Positions 24,916-34,700 of a stretch of DNA of 64,000 nucleotides are shown in pieces. The stretch is from Prosthecobacter algae (GTDB lineage: Bacteria; Verrucomicrobiota; Verrucomicrobiia; Verrucomicrobiales; Verrucomicrobiaceae). The notes under the pieces were generated by a model. That model did no database searches. It saw nothing but the letters and a program-made list of their open reading frames with translations, and was not told where the DNA came from. The translations under genes and the position numbers were made by a program. The stretch is taken from positions 18,240 through 82,239 of the forward strand of contig NZ_BAABIA010000014.1 in assembly GCF_039542385.1 (NCBI RefSeq). The letters are read 5' to 3'. The stretch's first letter is position 1. Each line of letters begins with the position of its first letter.

Positions 24916-27900
24916 TCACTCCTCGATGCGGGCCTTCCACTCGTCGGAGTTGCCTTTCAGTTCGGGGGCGTACATGGCCTCGATCTTTGTGGGCAGGGCG
25001 CTGAAGCGGCCAGGGATTTCGGCCTTCACGCGGTAGCTCAGGTTGTGCGTGCCTTTGGGCAACCGCTCGGCAAAGAAGGCCACCTTCTCATCGCGGAATT
25101 CCTGGTACGCAGGCAGGCCCTCATAGGTCCACCCGCTCTGCACCTTCACGGGCTCAAAACCGGCGGGTTTCAGGTCCTCGATCAGCACATACTCGTAGTC
25201 GTTTTTGCTCTCCACCGACAGCTCCACCTCGATGAGGTCCCCGCTCTTCACCGGGCTGTCGCTGGCGATTTCCTCGCGGCGATACTTCAGCCCCGTCTGC
25301 GTCACCACTTGGCCGCGCCCGCCTGCCACCTTCTGCTCCGGCTTCTCCTCGATCAGTTTGTAAAACTTGCGCCGCGCCTTCACCTCCAGCCCAGCGGCGG
25401 GGATGTTGTCCTCCTGGGAAAACACCGTCAGGTAGGCATTCACATACAGCGGGGATTCGCCCAGTTTGCGGATCTCCAGCGTGTGCTCGCCCGTGGTCAG
25501 GGCCTCGCCCTCCAGCACCAGGCTGCCATCGAAGGTGAACAGCGTCTCCTTTGTGATCTCCACCTTCTTCACGGACTTCCCGTCCAGCAGCAGCTCCACT
25601 GTCTGCTGCGGGCTGGTTTCGCCGCTGGCCTTCGCATAGATGGCCAGGGCCTCGATGACCGCCGCCGTATCCTTGGTGCTGTTCCAGTAGGTGCCGTTGC
25701 GGCGATTGTTCAGCAGGTACTTGGCGATTCGCGGGGCCGTTTCATCCTTCGGATTCGCCGCCACCAGCAGGCGCAGGAAGACCGCCTGAGTTTCGATCTG
25801 GTCCTCATACCAATACCACCACCAGCCGCCCTGCGGCAGGTCCAGGTAGGCCGTCTGGTTCTCCTCATCCTGCTTCAGAAACTGCTTCAAATTGCGCAGG
25901 CACATGTCGCGGCGTTCATCCTCCTCCACCGCATCACAGGTTAGGCCCAGCAGGGCCACGCTGTAGCGGGAGAGCTTCTCGCGCTGTTCATAAAGCTGGT
26001 CGCGCATCGCCTTGTTGCCCGCTTTGTACTCCACCAGCACGCTGTGGATCAGCGCATCCAGGTTATCCGGGTAGCCTTTGCGATCCTTGTGCTTCACCGG
26101 CAGATTCAGCCGGCGCAGCTCCTCCGCCTCATGGCGTGCCAACCATTCCACCCCCTGGCGGATCAGGCCGTCATTCAGGTCAAAGCCGGTGCGCTCCGCC
26201 GACTTCAGGCCGTGCATCACCACCGCCGTGATGTGGGGGGAGGACTCGCGCCCGCCCGGGAACCAGCCCCAGCCGCCGTCGCCATTGCGCATGGCCTCCA
26301 GGCGGGCCAGGCCCGTCTTCGCCATCTTCTTCACCTCGTCCTCGTCAAAGACAGGCTCTAGGTTAGACCGCCCCTTCCACTGCTTCGCGCGCTCCTCCGG
26401 TTTGCCGATCTGCTGGGCATTCAGGTTCGTGCGTTTTTCCTTCACCGCCTTCAGGTCCACGCCCAGGTCCTTCAGCACGCCCAGGGTGATCACCGTGGGG
26501 ACAAAGCGGTTCAGCGTCTGCTCCGTGCAGCCATAGGGATAAGCCACCAGATACGGCAGCGCATCCACCAGGGCCATCGCCAGCGTGGGGGAGTAGCGCA
26601 CCTCCAGGCGGGACTGCTCCGGCTTGCGCTCCGCAGGCACCTTCAGCGTCAGCTTGCCACTGGCCTCATCCGGGCGCAGGGCCAGGCTCCAGGAGTCCGT
26701 CTTCAGCAGGCCGTGGGTGTAGGCCGGGAAGGTCATCTCCATGGCGTCGCTATCCTTCTGCGCCAGCGCCTTCACGCGGATCTTCGCCTCGCCTTCGCCG
26801 GTGACTTTCACCCGCCAGTCAAAGCGCTTTTCGCCATGCGCGCCGATGTCCGCCGCCGCCTGAGTGGCCTGCCCTTTCTCCAGGAATTCCAGCACGCCGC
26901 CCTCCAGTTCCAGCACTGCCTTCACGCTCTGCGCCACGTCCATCTCATTGTGGACGTTGGCCGAGATCACCACCTCATCCTTTTCCACAAAGAAGCGCGG
27001 GGCCTGCAGCCTCACCATCAGGTTCTTCCGCGTGATGACCTCCACCGCCGCCTCCCCCACCTGCGTGGACGGGCCCATGACCCAGGAGCGCAGCTTCCAC
27101 GTCGTGAGATTGTCCGGCAGCGTGAAGTTAAACTCGCCCGCGCCCTGTGCATCCGTGGTGAAGTCCGCGATCCACACCGCACTGTCCGCCAGATTGCTAC
27201 GGATCATCGGCTGCGGGCCTTCTTCAGCGCCAGCAGCACCGCCTGCGGCAACGCTATCTGCAGACATTTCGAGGGCCATCACCGCAGGCGCAGGGGCTGC
27301 CATCGGTGCCACGTCCATCGGCGCACCGGGCGCTGCCATCGCGAGACCTTCTTTAAACTCCCTGCCCATCCGCCTCTTGGCCATGCCACTTGTCTCAAAC
27401 GCGCCCGCGCCCCCAGACGCAAAGGGATCGCTCTCATTGTAATGGAACTCACCATCCGCCACGCTGCCGCCAAAGATCCCCAGCGGACTCATCCAGCCCC
27501 CAAGGCCTGTCTCCAGCGCGTGCAGGGAGTCCGTCACCTCCGGGTAATGGCTGCGTTTCCAGCCCCAGAAAAAGGGACGGATGTCTTGCTGATTGCTGCC
27601 GCCGGAGATGTACTCCAGCGCCTTGTCATAGGCCGTCAGCACCACCTTGCCCACAAAGGGTTTTCCGTCCTGGTCCTTCACCCGCACCTTCACCTTCGAG
27701 CCCTGGCCCGGGAGATACGTCGCGCTGTCCGGCGTCAGCTCCACCGTGGCGATGCGCTTCTTCGGCGGCACGATGATCTGGCGTGTCACTTGGTGTACCC
27801 GCGCCGCGCTCACGGTATAGGCCTCCAGGAAAATATTCGGCTGGTCCGCCTCCGTCAGGGTGAAACGGTGCGTCGTGCTCTTGCCCTCCAGCTTGATCCA

Positions 27901-30900
27901 CACTGGGTCTGGATACCTCCCATCTTGGGTCCGCAAAAACAGCGCCACCGTGCTGCCAGCGCGGTTCGTGTTCAGCGTGATCTCCACCTCTTCCCCAGGG
28001 GCGTATTCATCCTTTTGGGTGACGAGTTCCAGGTCATCAAAGCGGAAGTCTTTGCCCTCCTCAAAGCCCTCGCCGCGGGCCGTGGTGAAGCTGATGCCCT
28101 CGATCTCATGCCCCGCCTTGTCCTTCAGCTTGACCGAGACGCGATACTGCCCGCCCCGCGCCAGGGTAAAGCGCGCCTTCACCGTCGGCTCGCCCTCCTT
28201 CAGCGCCACCTCGGCTGTGTACACAGCCTCCTCCGTCGGCTGGCCATCCTTGCCATACGTGATCCGATAAACGGTTAGGCCGCCTGTGGCCTGCACCTCG
28301 CGGCCATCCAGCGTGCGCGCATTCACCGTCGCCTCCGCCGCCTCGCCCGTCTGGTAGTAGCCCTGGTTCAGCGAGACATAGACCTCAAACGGACGCCGCG
28401 CCGCCAATACGCTGCCCGTGCCAAAGATCGTGCGGCGGCTCTGGTCCGTCACCTCCGCCTCGATGGCATAGCTGTGGTCCTCCTGGCCATGCAGTTCCTT
28501 CGCCAGCGCCGTATCCACCTTGATGGTGAAGGTGCCATCCGCATTCAGTGGGGATTCACCCTCGGCCACCAGCTCCGGCGGGTCCGATTGCCAGCGCACC
28601 CACGGGTAGCGCGGGATGCAGAAGCACCAGCGGTCCGCCCCCGGATACCAGTCATAATAACTCGCGCGCCAGCCATACCCCGCGCCGAAAAGCCAGTCCC
28701 ACGGGCCGATGGGAAACCAGCGCTCCGTGTGCGCGCTGCGCTGCACCTTGTACTTCACCTTCCCCTCCTTCACAGGGCCGCCAAAGTAGTAGTCCGCCTT
28801 CACCTTCACCTCAAAGCTGTCGCCCAGCGCCACCGGTGTGGTGGGGGCATCCACCTTCACTTCAAACTCCGGCTTCTTGTACTCCTCCACGCGAAAGCTG
28901 TGATTCCCCACATGCTCCAGCACACCGCCTTTCCGCTGCGCCTCCACGGCCATGCCGTAGCTGCCCAGGGTGGCTTCATCCCCGAGCTCCAACACATCAT
29001 TGATGGCCCCGGATTCATCGGCCTTGTAGGTCTTTTCCGTCACCTTTTCACCACGGGGATCGGTGATCGTCACCTTCATCACCGCATCGGCAAAGGCATG
29101 GCTGTCCAGCTTCGGATCATAGCCCACCTGTCGTGCCCAGGCCTTCCACTTCACCTCCTGGCCCGGACGATAGACCGGGCGGTCCGTGATGGTGTAAAGG
29201 CGGGTCTGCGCATTGAACCAATCCTGCCCATGGTTAAGATTCAGATACTCAAATCCCAGATACGCCAGCCTGCCATCCTTGTCTTTGGCCTGGACCAGCC
29301 ATCGGTATCGATTGATTTGGTCTTCCTGCAACTTCACTTGGCCCTGCGCATCCGAGGTGATCTGAAGGTCTTTGAAGCTGTATCTTAAATTGGGTCTGTT
29401 ATTCCCTCGGCGATCCACCCACTCCTGCCCGTAGCCAAAGAACTTCACGGTCGCTCCCTCCACGGGTGCGCCCGTGGCGGCATCCGCCACAAAGTAATGG
29501 CCCACTCCCACCTGCTTTGTGTGCACGATCACCAGCCCCTCCAGCCACAGCAGCGCCCGCGTCTGGTGCCCGCCTTCAAAGCGGCCCTCCACCAGCCAGG
29601 CCCCGGCCTCCTTCAGCGGCGTGGGCACCGTCACCCGGCGATCCCAGTGGTTCTCACGCGGCTCCAGCTTCTGCTCCCAGGCCACCGGATCTCCGATCAA
29701 ATACTTCTTCCCGTTGCCTTCCTCCAGCAGGCGCTGGCCGATGCTCTGGATATTCGCCCGCTGCCAGTCAAACTCTGTGGGCGAGCTGCGCAGGTACGCC
29801 TCCGTATCCGCCAGCAGCTTCGCCACATTCACCCGGCGGGCGGAAAAGGAAACCTGCGTCGCATTGCGAAACGTCAGCAACAGCTTCGCCTCACTGCCCG
29901 CAGCCTGCGGGAGCTGCGGATCCAGCCGACCCTGGTGGTCTGTGATCTCCTGGAGGCTTGTCGTCAGCATCTGAGTCCAGGTGAATTCGGGGGTGACAGA
30001 AGTGTCATCGCCAGCCACATCCGGCAGGAGATTGAACGAACTCCGGTTACGCTTCTTATTCAGCAGCTTTTGCTCTTTCTCTGTCAGCTTCGGCAGCACC
30101 GCGATGCCATTCTTCAGGGCCTCCACCGCTTTCGGGTACTGTCGGCGGTCGGTCCATTCATCCGCCAATTCCTTCCAGATTTCCGCCCTTTTCATGGCAC
30201 TTTCCTCGGGATCATTCGCCCGGGCTTTCAGCAGTTCCATGAAGTTCCACTCCGGCGGCAGCGTGATGCGCTTCGGCCCCGTGGCCAGCCGCACCACCGT
30301 TTCATCATCCTTCAGCGTGTGCAGCGCCGCGATGCCCTCGCGCGTCGCCCCTTCCTTTTCATCCGCTTCAAAACGCAGCCCCAGCCCCTCCAATGTGCGC
30401 ACCGAGAACCACCCCTTGGCCATCCCAGCGAAGTTCCGCAGCGAATCCTTCTTCTGCCCAGGGTGCAGTTTTCCCATCTCCTGCCAAAGCCACAAAATGC
30501 GCTCGCCATCGTTCCTGGCCGCAGCCCAGGACTCCGCCGCCTTGAAGTAAACAGGATCGCCCTTTTCATCCACCGGATAGCCCGTGGCCGGAGCATCCAG
30601 CCCGCTCTGCTCATCATAGTCCGGCAGCGGCCCCTGGATATCGGTCAGGTTCAGCAGGCTCCAGACCGCGCGCGATTGATAGAGACGCCTGCCACTGTAT
30701 CGTTCGCTGGGTGCCAGCCCCGAGGCGAGCAGGCTCATCACCGCGATCTTCTCCGACACCGTCGCCTCCGCAGGCTGCGCCTTCCACGCCGCCTCCAGAA
30801 GTTGCAGCGCACGATGGCGGTCGCGCAACTCCGTGCCCACAAAGTTCCCCCCTCGAGCATAGCGGTAGGCCTCACGCTGGAACTTCCCATCAACGATCAG

Positions 30901-31233
30901 CCCGCTGTGCTCCAACCGCCCAAAATCCACCGCGGCCTGCATCAGCAGCCTCCAGTTTTTCGGGTGCGTCTTCACCGCCATCTCCAGCAGCTCCTCCTGC
31001 TCCGCCAGCACAGTCGGGCTGTTCAGCCTGGCCAGAGCCTCAAACGTGGCGGACAGCAGCTCCGCCCTCGCATCCGCAGCCTTCAGCCCCGTCTTCCCCA
31101 GGTCCGCCGCCTCCCGGTGATTGCCCTCGGCGGACAAAGCCTTCACCTTCGCCAGGATCGCCTGGGCATCTTGGGCAGGGCTGGGGGTGGGCATGAGAAG
31201 GAAGACGAGGGGGAGCCAGAGAAAATGTTTCAT
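24916..31233 (-). CDS. Bacterial alpha-2-macroglobulin family protein (2105 aa)
   Basis: A signal peptide (MKHFLWLPLVFLLMPTPSPA) is followed by an N-terminal helical TPR-like region (about 25-450), then repeated macroglobulin (MG) beta domains including an MG2-type segment (TRLYTITDRPVYRPGQEVKW at about 670). A bait-like Gly/Ala/Met-rich stretch lies at about 1290-1345, followed by the A2M domain (SAVWIADFTTDAQGAG, FTLPDNLTTWKLR). The thioester site is YPYGCTEQ with Cys at about residue 1569; the usual bacterial form is CxEQ, so it is probably active. A toroid of alpha hairpins and a C-terminal receptor-type domain follow. Such periplasmic or exported proteins trap proteases. No penicillin-binding protein 1C gene, a frequent partner, is in the window. 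It is monocistronic in a gap-rich region. Confidence 0.92.
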   Translation of the reverse strand: MKHFLWLPLVFLLMPTPSPAQDAQAILAKVKALSAEGNHREAADLGKTGLKAADARAELLSATFEALARLNSPTVLAEQEELLEMAVKTHPKNWRLLMQAAVDFGRLEHSGLIVDGKFQREAYRYARGGNFVGTELRDRHRALQLLEAAWKAQPAEATVSEKIAVMSLLASGLAPSERYSGRRLYQSRAVWSLLNLTDIQGPLPDYDEQSGLDAPATGYPVDEKGDPVYFKAAESWAAARNDGERILWLWQEMGKLHPGQKKDSLRNFAGMAKGWFSVRTLEGLGLRFEADEKEGATREGIAALHTLKDDETVVRLATGPKRITLPPEWNFMELLKARANDPEESAMKRAEIWKELADEWTDRRQYPKAVEALKNGIAVLPKLTEKEQKLLNKKRNRSSFNLLPDVAGDDTSVTPEFTWTQMLTTSLQEITDHQGRLDPQLPQAAGSEAKLLLTFRNATQVSFSARRVNVAKLLADTEAYLRSSPTEFDWQRANIQSIGQRLLEEGNGKKYLIGDPVAWEQKLEPRENHWDRRVTVPTPLKEAGAWLVEGRFEGGHQTRALLWLEGLVIVHTKQVGVGHYFVADAATGAPVEGATVKFFGYGQEWVDRRGNNRPNLRYSFKDLQITSDAQGQVKLQEDQINRYRWLVQAKDKDGRLAYLGFEYLNLNHGQDWFNAQTRLYTITDRPVYRPGQEVKWKAWARQVGYDPKLDSHAFADAVMKVTITDPRGEKVTEKTYKADESGAINDVLELGDEATLGSYGMAVEAQRKGGVLEHVGNHSFRVEEYKKPEFEVKVDAPTTPVALGDSFEVKVKADYYFGGPVKEGKVKYKVQRSAHTERWFPIGPWDWLFGAGYGWRASYYDWYPGADRWCFCIPRYPWVRWQSDPPELVAEGESPLNADGTFTIKVDTALAKELHGQEDHSYAIEAEVTDQSRRTIFGTGSVLAARRPFEVYVSLNQGYYQTGEAAEATVNARTLDGREVQATGGLTVYRITYGKDGQPTEEAVYTAEVALKEGEPTVKARFTLARGGQYRVSVKLKDKAGHEIEGISFTTARGEGFEEGKDFRFDDLELVTQKDEYAPGEEVEITLNTNRAGSTVALFLRTQDGRYPDPVWIKLEGKSTTHRFTLTEADQPNIFLEAYTVSAARVHQVTRQIIVPPKKRIATVELTPDSATYLPGQGSKVKVRVKDQDGKPFVGKVVLTAYDKALEYISGGSNQQDIRPFFWGWKRSHYPEVTDSLHALETGLGGWMSPLGIFGGSVADGEFHYNESDPFASGGAGAFETSGMAKRRMGREFKEGLAMAAPGAPMDVAPMAAPAPAVMALEMSADSVAAGGAAGAEEGPQPMIRSNLADSAVWIADFTTDAQGAGEFNFTLPDNLTTWKLRSWVMGPSTQVGEAAVEVITRKNLMVRLQAPRFFVEKDEVVISANVHNEMDVAQSVKAVLELEGGVLEFLEKGQATQAAADIGAHGEKRFDWRVKVTGEGEAKIRVKALAQKDSDAMEMTFPAYTHGLLKTDSWSLALRPDEASGKLTLKVPAERKPEQSRLEVRYSPTLAMALVDALPYLVAYPYGCTEQTLNRFVPTVITLGVLKDLGVDLKAVKEKRTNLNAQQIGKPEERAKQWKGRSNLEPVFDEDEVKKMAKTGLARLEAMRNGDGGWGWFPGGRESSPHITAVVMHGLKSAERTGFDLNDGLIRQGVEWLARHEAEELRRLNLPVKHKDRKGYPDNLDALIHSVLVEYKAGNKAMRDQLYEQREKLSRYSVALLGLTCDAVEEDERRDMCLRNLKQFLKQDEENQTAYLDLPQGGWWWYWYEDQIETQAVFLRLLVAANPKDETAPRIAKYLLNNRRNGTYWNSTKDTAAVIEALAIYAKASGETSPQQTVELLLDGKSVKKVEITKETLFTFDGSLVLEGEALTTGEHTLEIRKLGESPLYVNAYLTVFSQEDNIPAAGLEVKARRKFYKLIEEKPEQKVAGGRGQVVTQTGLKYRREEIASDSPVKSGDLIEVELSVESKNDYEYVLIEDLKPAGFEPVKVQSGWTYEGLPAYQEFRDEKVAFFAERLPKGTHNLSYRVKAEIPGRFSALPTKIEAMYAPELKGNSDEWKARIEE

Positions 31234-31344
31234 ACCGCAGTGTGGGTTTTACCAAAGCGCATGACGAGAGACAAGCCCACCTCTTGGGGTGTTCAGGTTC
31301 TTTTTGTCAAATTTCCGCCCCCGAGGGGGAGCGCGGACAGCGAC

Positions 31345-31437
31345 ACCGCGAAGCGTCCTGCACTGCGCCAGTCCTCTGGCGCTTTCGTAAAGCTCACCCA
31401 CTCCCGTTCGCCATGGAGCGCGGGCGTCCGGCCTACC
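31345..31437 (+). repeat. Dispersed repeat family B, copy 2
   Basis: Matches 24644-24742 with a few substitutions, including the CTGCGCCAGTCCTCTGGCGC hairpin. It lies upstream of the alpha-2-macroglobulin gene, whereas copy 1 lies just downstream of that gene, so the two copies bracket it in direct orientation. Confidence 0.75.
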
Positions 31438-31460
31438 ACTCCGCTCCCGCTAGCTCTGCT

Positions 31461-31529
31461 GGTGTCTAGCCTTCAGGCGATCTTGGAAAAGGTCCGGCAG
31501 GTCATTGAATCGCCTAAAGGCTAGACACC
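31461..31529. repeat. 69-bp inverted-repeat element
   Basis: Arms 31461-31481 and 31509-31529 are complementary at 20 of 21 positions (GGTGTCTAGCC ... GGCTAGACACC) around a 27-nt loop. It is intergenic and of unknown role, possibly a small mobile palindromic element. Apart from the repeats and terminator listed here, the gap 31234-31760 holds nothing recognisable. Confidence 0.8.
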
Positions 31530-31646
31530 CACAGACCGAACACACCCGAACACCTTGCCACACTTCCTGTTAATCCTGCCATCTTGCTAATCCTGTAAAA
31601 AAGCGCGCCCCACTCCTCCAGGCCCCCGTCCGCCCCCAAACCCCAC

Positions 31647-31673
31647 GGCACTTGGCAAGTCCCGCTCCTTGGG
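31647..31673 (+). repeat. Dispersed 27-bp palindromic element, copy 3
   Basis: GGCACTTGGCAAGTCCC followed by GCTCCTTGGG. It differs from copies 1 and 2 at one base of the left arm. Confidence 0.7.
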
Positions 31674-31700
31674 GATGATCATCCCACCTCGCCCCCAAAC

Positions 31701-31734
31701 AAAAGCCCCCTGGACTCTTGCGAATCCAGGGGGC
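31701..31734 (-). terminator. Rho-independent terminator of the 1873-aa protein gene
   Basis: A perfect 10-bp stem (31705-31714 with 31725-31734, GCCCCCTGGA / TCCAGGGGGC) and a 10-nt loop. Read on the minus strand it is followed by TTTTGTTT. It begins 27 nt after the stop codon of the minus-strand gene at 31761. Confidence 0.85.
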
Positions 31735-31760
31735 TGAGAGAGCGGCTTTCCCGCGAAGTT

Positions 31761-34700
31761 TTAGAGGCCAGCAGGCACCATGGCCTGGCTGCTGGTCCCG
31801 TCGGTGAAGATGATGAGGACCACGATGTTGCCATCGCCATCGATCACCAACTGTTCCCAGCGGCGGTCGGTCGTGCTGGTGGTGTCAGAGCCGGGGAAGT
31901 CGATGGTAGAGACCGTCTTCATGCCATGCAGGGTGGTGCCCAGAGGGTCACCGCTGCGCAGCACCAGTTCCAGTTCACCGCCGTTCGGCTCCTGGCGCCA
32001 CAGGCCCTTGTCATTCACACCGGCCACGATGCCAGGTCCGGTCACCTTGCCCAGGAAGATCATCTGCTCCTGCCCGCCCACCATGGGGATTTCCAGGCTG
32101 GAGAAGGTGGCACCCGTGATGCCTGGTGCGGCATCGCCCACTTTGACGACCATGCGCATCGTGCCGGAGACATCGGTGAACAGGGCATGCACATCGGTCG
32201 GGGCTTTGCTCACGCCGTCACCGTTCACATCCAGCCAGGTCTTCCAGGCACCGCGGTTCAGGTTGGTCAGCCAGCCACCCCAGGTGTTGCCCACCTTGGA
32301 GCCCACAGGCATGCCAGCGATGCCGCTGTCGCCGCTGCGCAGCACGCAGGTGTAGCTACCCGTCGCCGCACTGCCGCGCCAGATGCCATCGCCTTTCTGG
32401 CCACTGGTGTTGTCACCGTTCTTGTTGAGCAAACCACGGAAGCTGATGACGCTGCCAGAGCCCATCGTTGGGCGCTGGATGCGAGAGAAGGTCGCCCCAC
32501 CCGTGCCAGGTGCCACGTCGCCTGTGAAGACAGCCCGCACTGGAGCGCCCAGATTGTTCACGGCGTGGTACCAGATGCCTTCCTTGTTCGTCTTCGTCAC
32601 AGCGGCAAAGACAGCGTTGCCTGTGCCATCCATACGGGCAGGATCTGAGAAGGCGCCCATCAGGTTGCCAAAGTTTTCCGAGGTGCCAGGAGCCGGTGAA
32701 TTCTCACGGGCCACGATCTGCATGGAGACGGTGCCCAGCGTGCGGTCCACCCGGTTGCGCACGATCGCCGTCGTCGTGCTCGCCCCGCCAAAGGTCACGG
32801 AATACATCGCATCGCCCTTGTCGGCAGCCGTTTTGGCCGTGGCATACACACCAGCGCAGAAGGTCTTGATAAAGACGCCCGGCAGGCCAGGAACAGGATC
32901 CCCTTCACGGGCCAGAAGACGCATGGAGGAACCGCCGATCTCGCTCCACACACCTGTGTCGTTGGCGGAGGTGACCCCACCGGTGCCGATGCGCATGGAG
33001 GCCAGCAGCGTCACTTCACCATCTTCATTGATGCCTGGCACGATCGGCAGGTAGTCAAACGTGGTGCCTGCCGCATCCGGCACGGTTTCACCCGTGCGGG
33101 CCACCATCCACACATTGCCCGTGGTGCCAGCCTTCCAGACACCCTGGGAATTGTTCACCGTCACAGCCGGTGAGCCAGAACCCACGATGAGGGAACCAGG
33201 GAACACTACGGTCCCATTTTCAGCCACGTAGCCACCACGACGCAGGATGTCATACAGACCGATCTCAGACACACCATCGCTGCCCTTCACCGGGTTTTCC
33301 GTCACGATGTCCTTGCCGGCATCCTTAGCCACCGGAATGACGGTGAGACGGGCTCTTGCCTGGATGTTGATGAGGAAGGGATTTTCATTCGGGTCATTGC
33401 TGGCGATCTGTAGAACCCCCGAGCGCACCCCGCCCAGATAGCCGGTCGGCGTAAAGGTGACCGCGAAGGTGGTAAAGCTGGCACCAGCCACCGTGGTGCT
33501 GCCCAGGGCAGTCACGGTGAAGTCCGCAGGATTCGTCCCCGCCTTGGTGATGACCAGGTTTTCCAGATTGGCCTCCCCAGTATTGCGCACCGTGAAGGTG
33601 ATCGGCGTGCCGCTCTGGCCAGCCAGCACCACTTCAGGAATCACCACCGTCGAGCTGCCAGAGGTCAGCACCGTGCCGGAAGGATACTCCACGGAGATGT
33701 CCGCAGGGAGCTGATCCACATTGAAAGGACCGGCAGCGTTGTTCGCTTCGTTCGCCTCGATCACGGCCTGCGTGGAGTCCAGGTACACCCAGGCGGTGGT
33801 CGCACCACCCAGATTCACTCCGGTGATGTTCACCGTCGTGGTGGTTCCAGAAGGCAGATTCACCAGGTAAGGGGTGCCGATGGCACCGCCGCCCGCATAG
33901 GGATTGCCGTTGTAGATACGCAGCACCACGTTGTTAAAGGACTGGCCTGAGCCCGGATCATTGCTGACCTGGATGCTGAAGTCTGCTGAGGTGCGGGGCA
34001 CAACGTTGGAAAGCGTCACCGTGCCGAGGCTGATGTCCGCATCGGCCGCCTGGATGTCCACCACAGCCGTGTTATTGCTGGTCTTGCCATTCGCCGTCAC
34101 TCGCAGGCCCAGACTGCCGACGTAAGGTGTGTTATAGGTCACCGTCACCGTCACGCCCGTGGCGTCTCCGTAGATGCCGTCGCCGTTCAAGTCCCAGCTA
34201 TAGTTCACGATAGGGTCGCCATCTGGGTCATAGGAATTGGAACCGTCCAGCGTGATCGGCTGGCCCACCTTGCCCGCGTAACCCTGGAAGCCGCCCAGAG
34301 GCAGTGCCACGGCCACCGGGGCCACGTCCGTCGCCACCACCGTCACCTGCACGGTGGAGGTCTTGATCAGCGCCGGGTCATTGTTGTCCTTCACCCGCAG
34401 CGTCACCGTGTAGGTGCCGGTGGTGGCGTAGCCAGGATTGGTCACCTGGGATCCGGTCGCATCCGGCGTGGTCCAGTTCAGGCCATCCGCTGCATTCCAG
34501 TCCCAGAGGTATTCCACGATGGCGCGGTCAGGATCCAAGTGATAGGAACCGGCGGCGCTGAGGGTGAAGGAGCGGAAGCCAACCTTGTTGCTCTGCTCGC
34601 CCACTTCGCCGATCACCGGCACCGGCGGTGCCTGCGTGACGGAGGCGGAAAGGATGAGCACGCCGTGCGCGGTGCTCAGGTCATTGTAGCTCGTGCTGCT

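Noticed and set aside
24140..25944. Long plus-strand frames through the 107-bp array and into the A2M gene
   Set aside because: They translate repeat DNA and the antisense of a well-supported gene.
29497..31524. 675-aa plus-strand frame
   Set aside because: Antisense to the alpha-2-macroglobulin gene; Arg/Leu/Gln-rich shadow.
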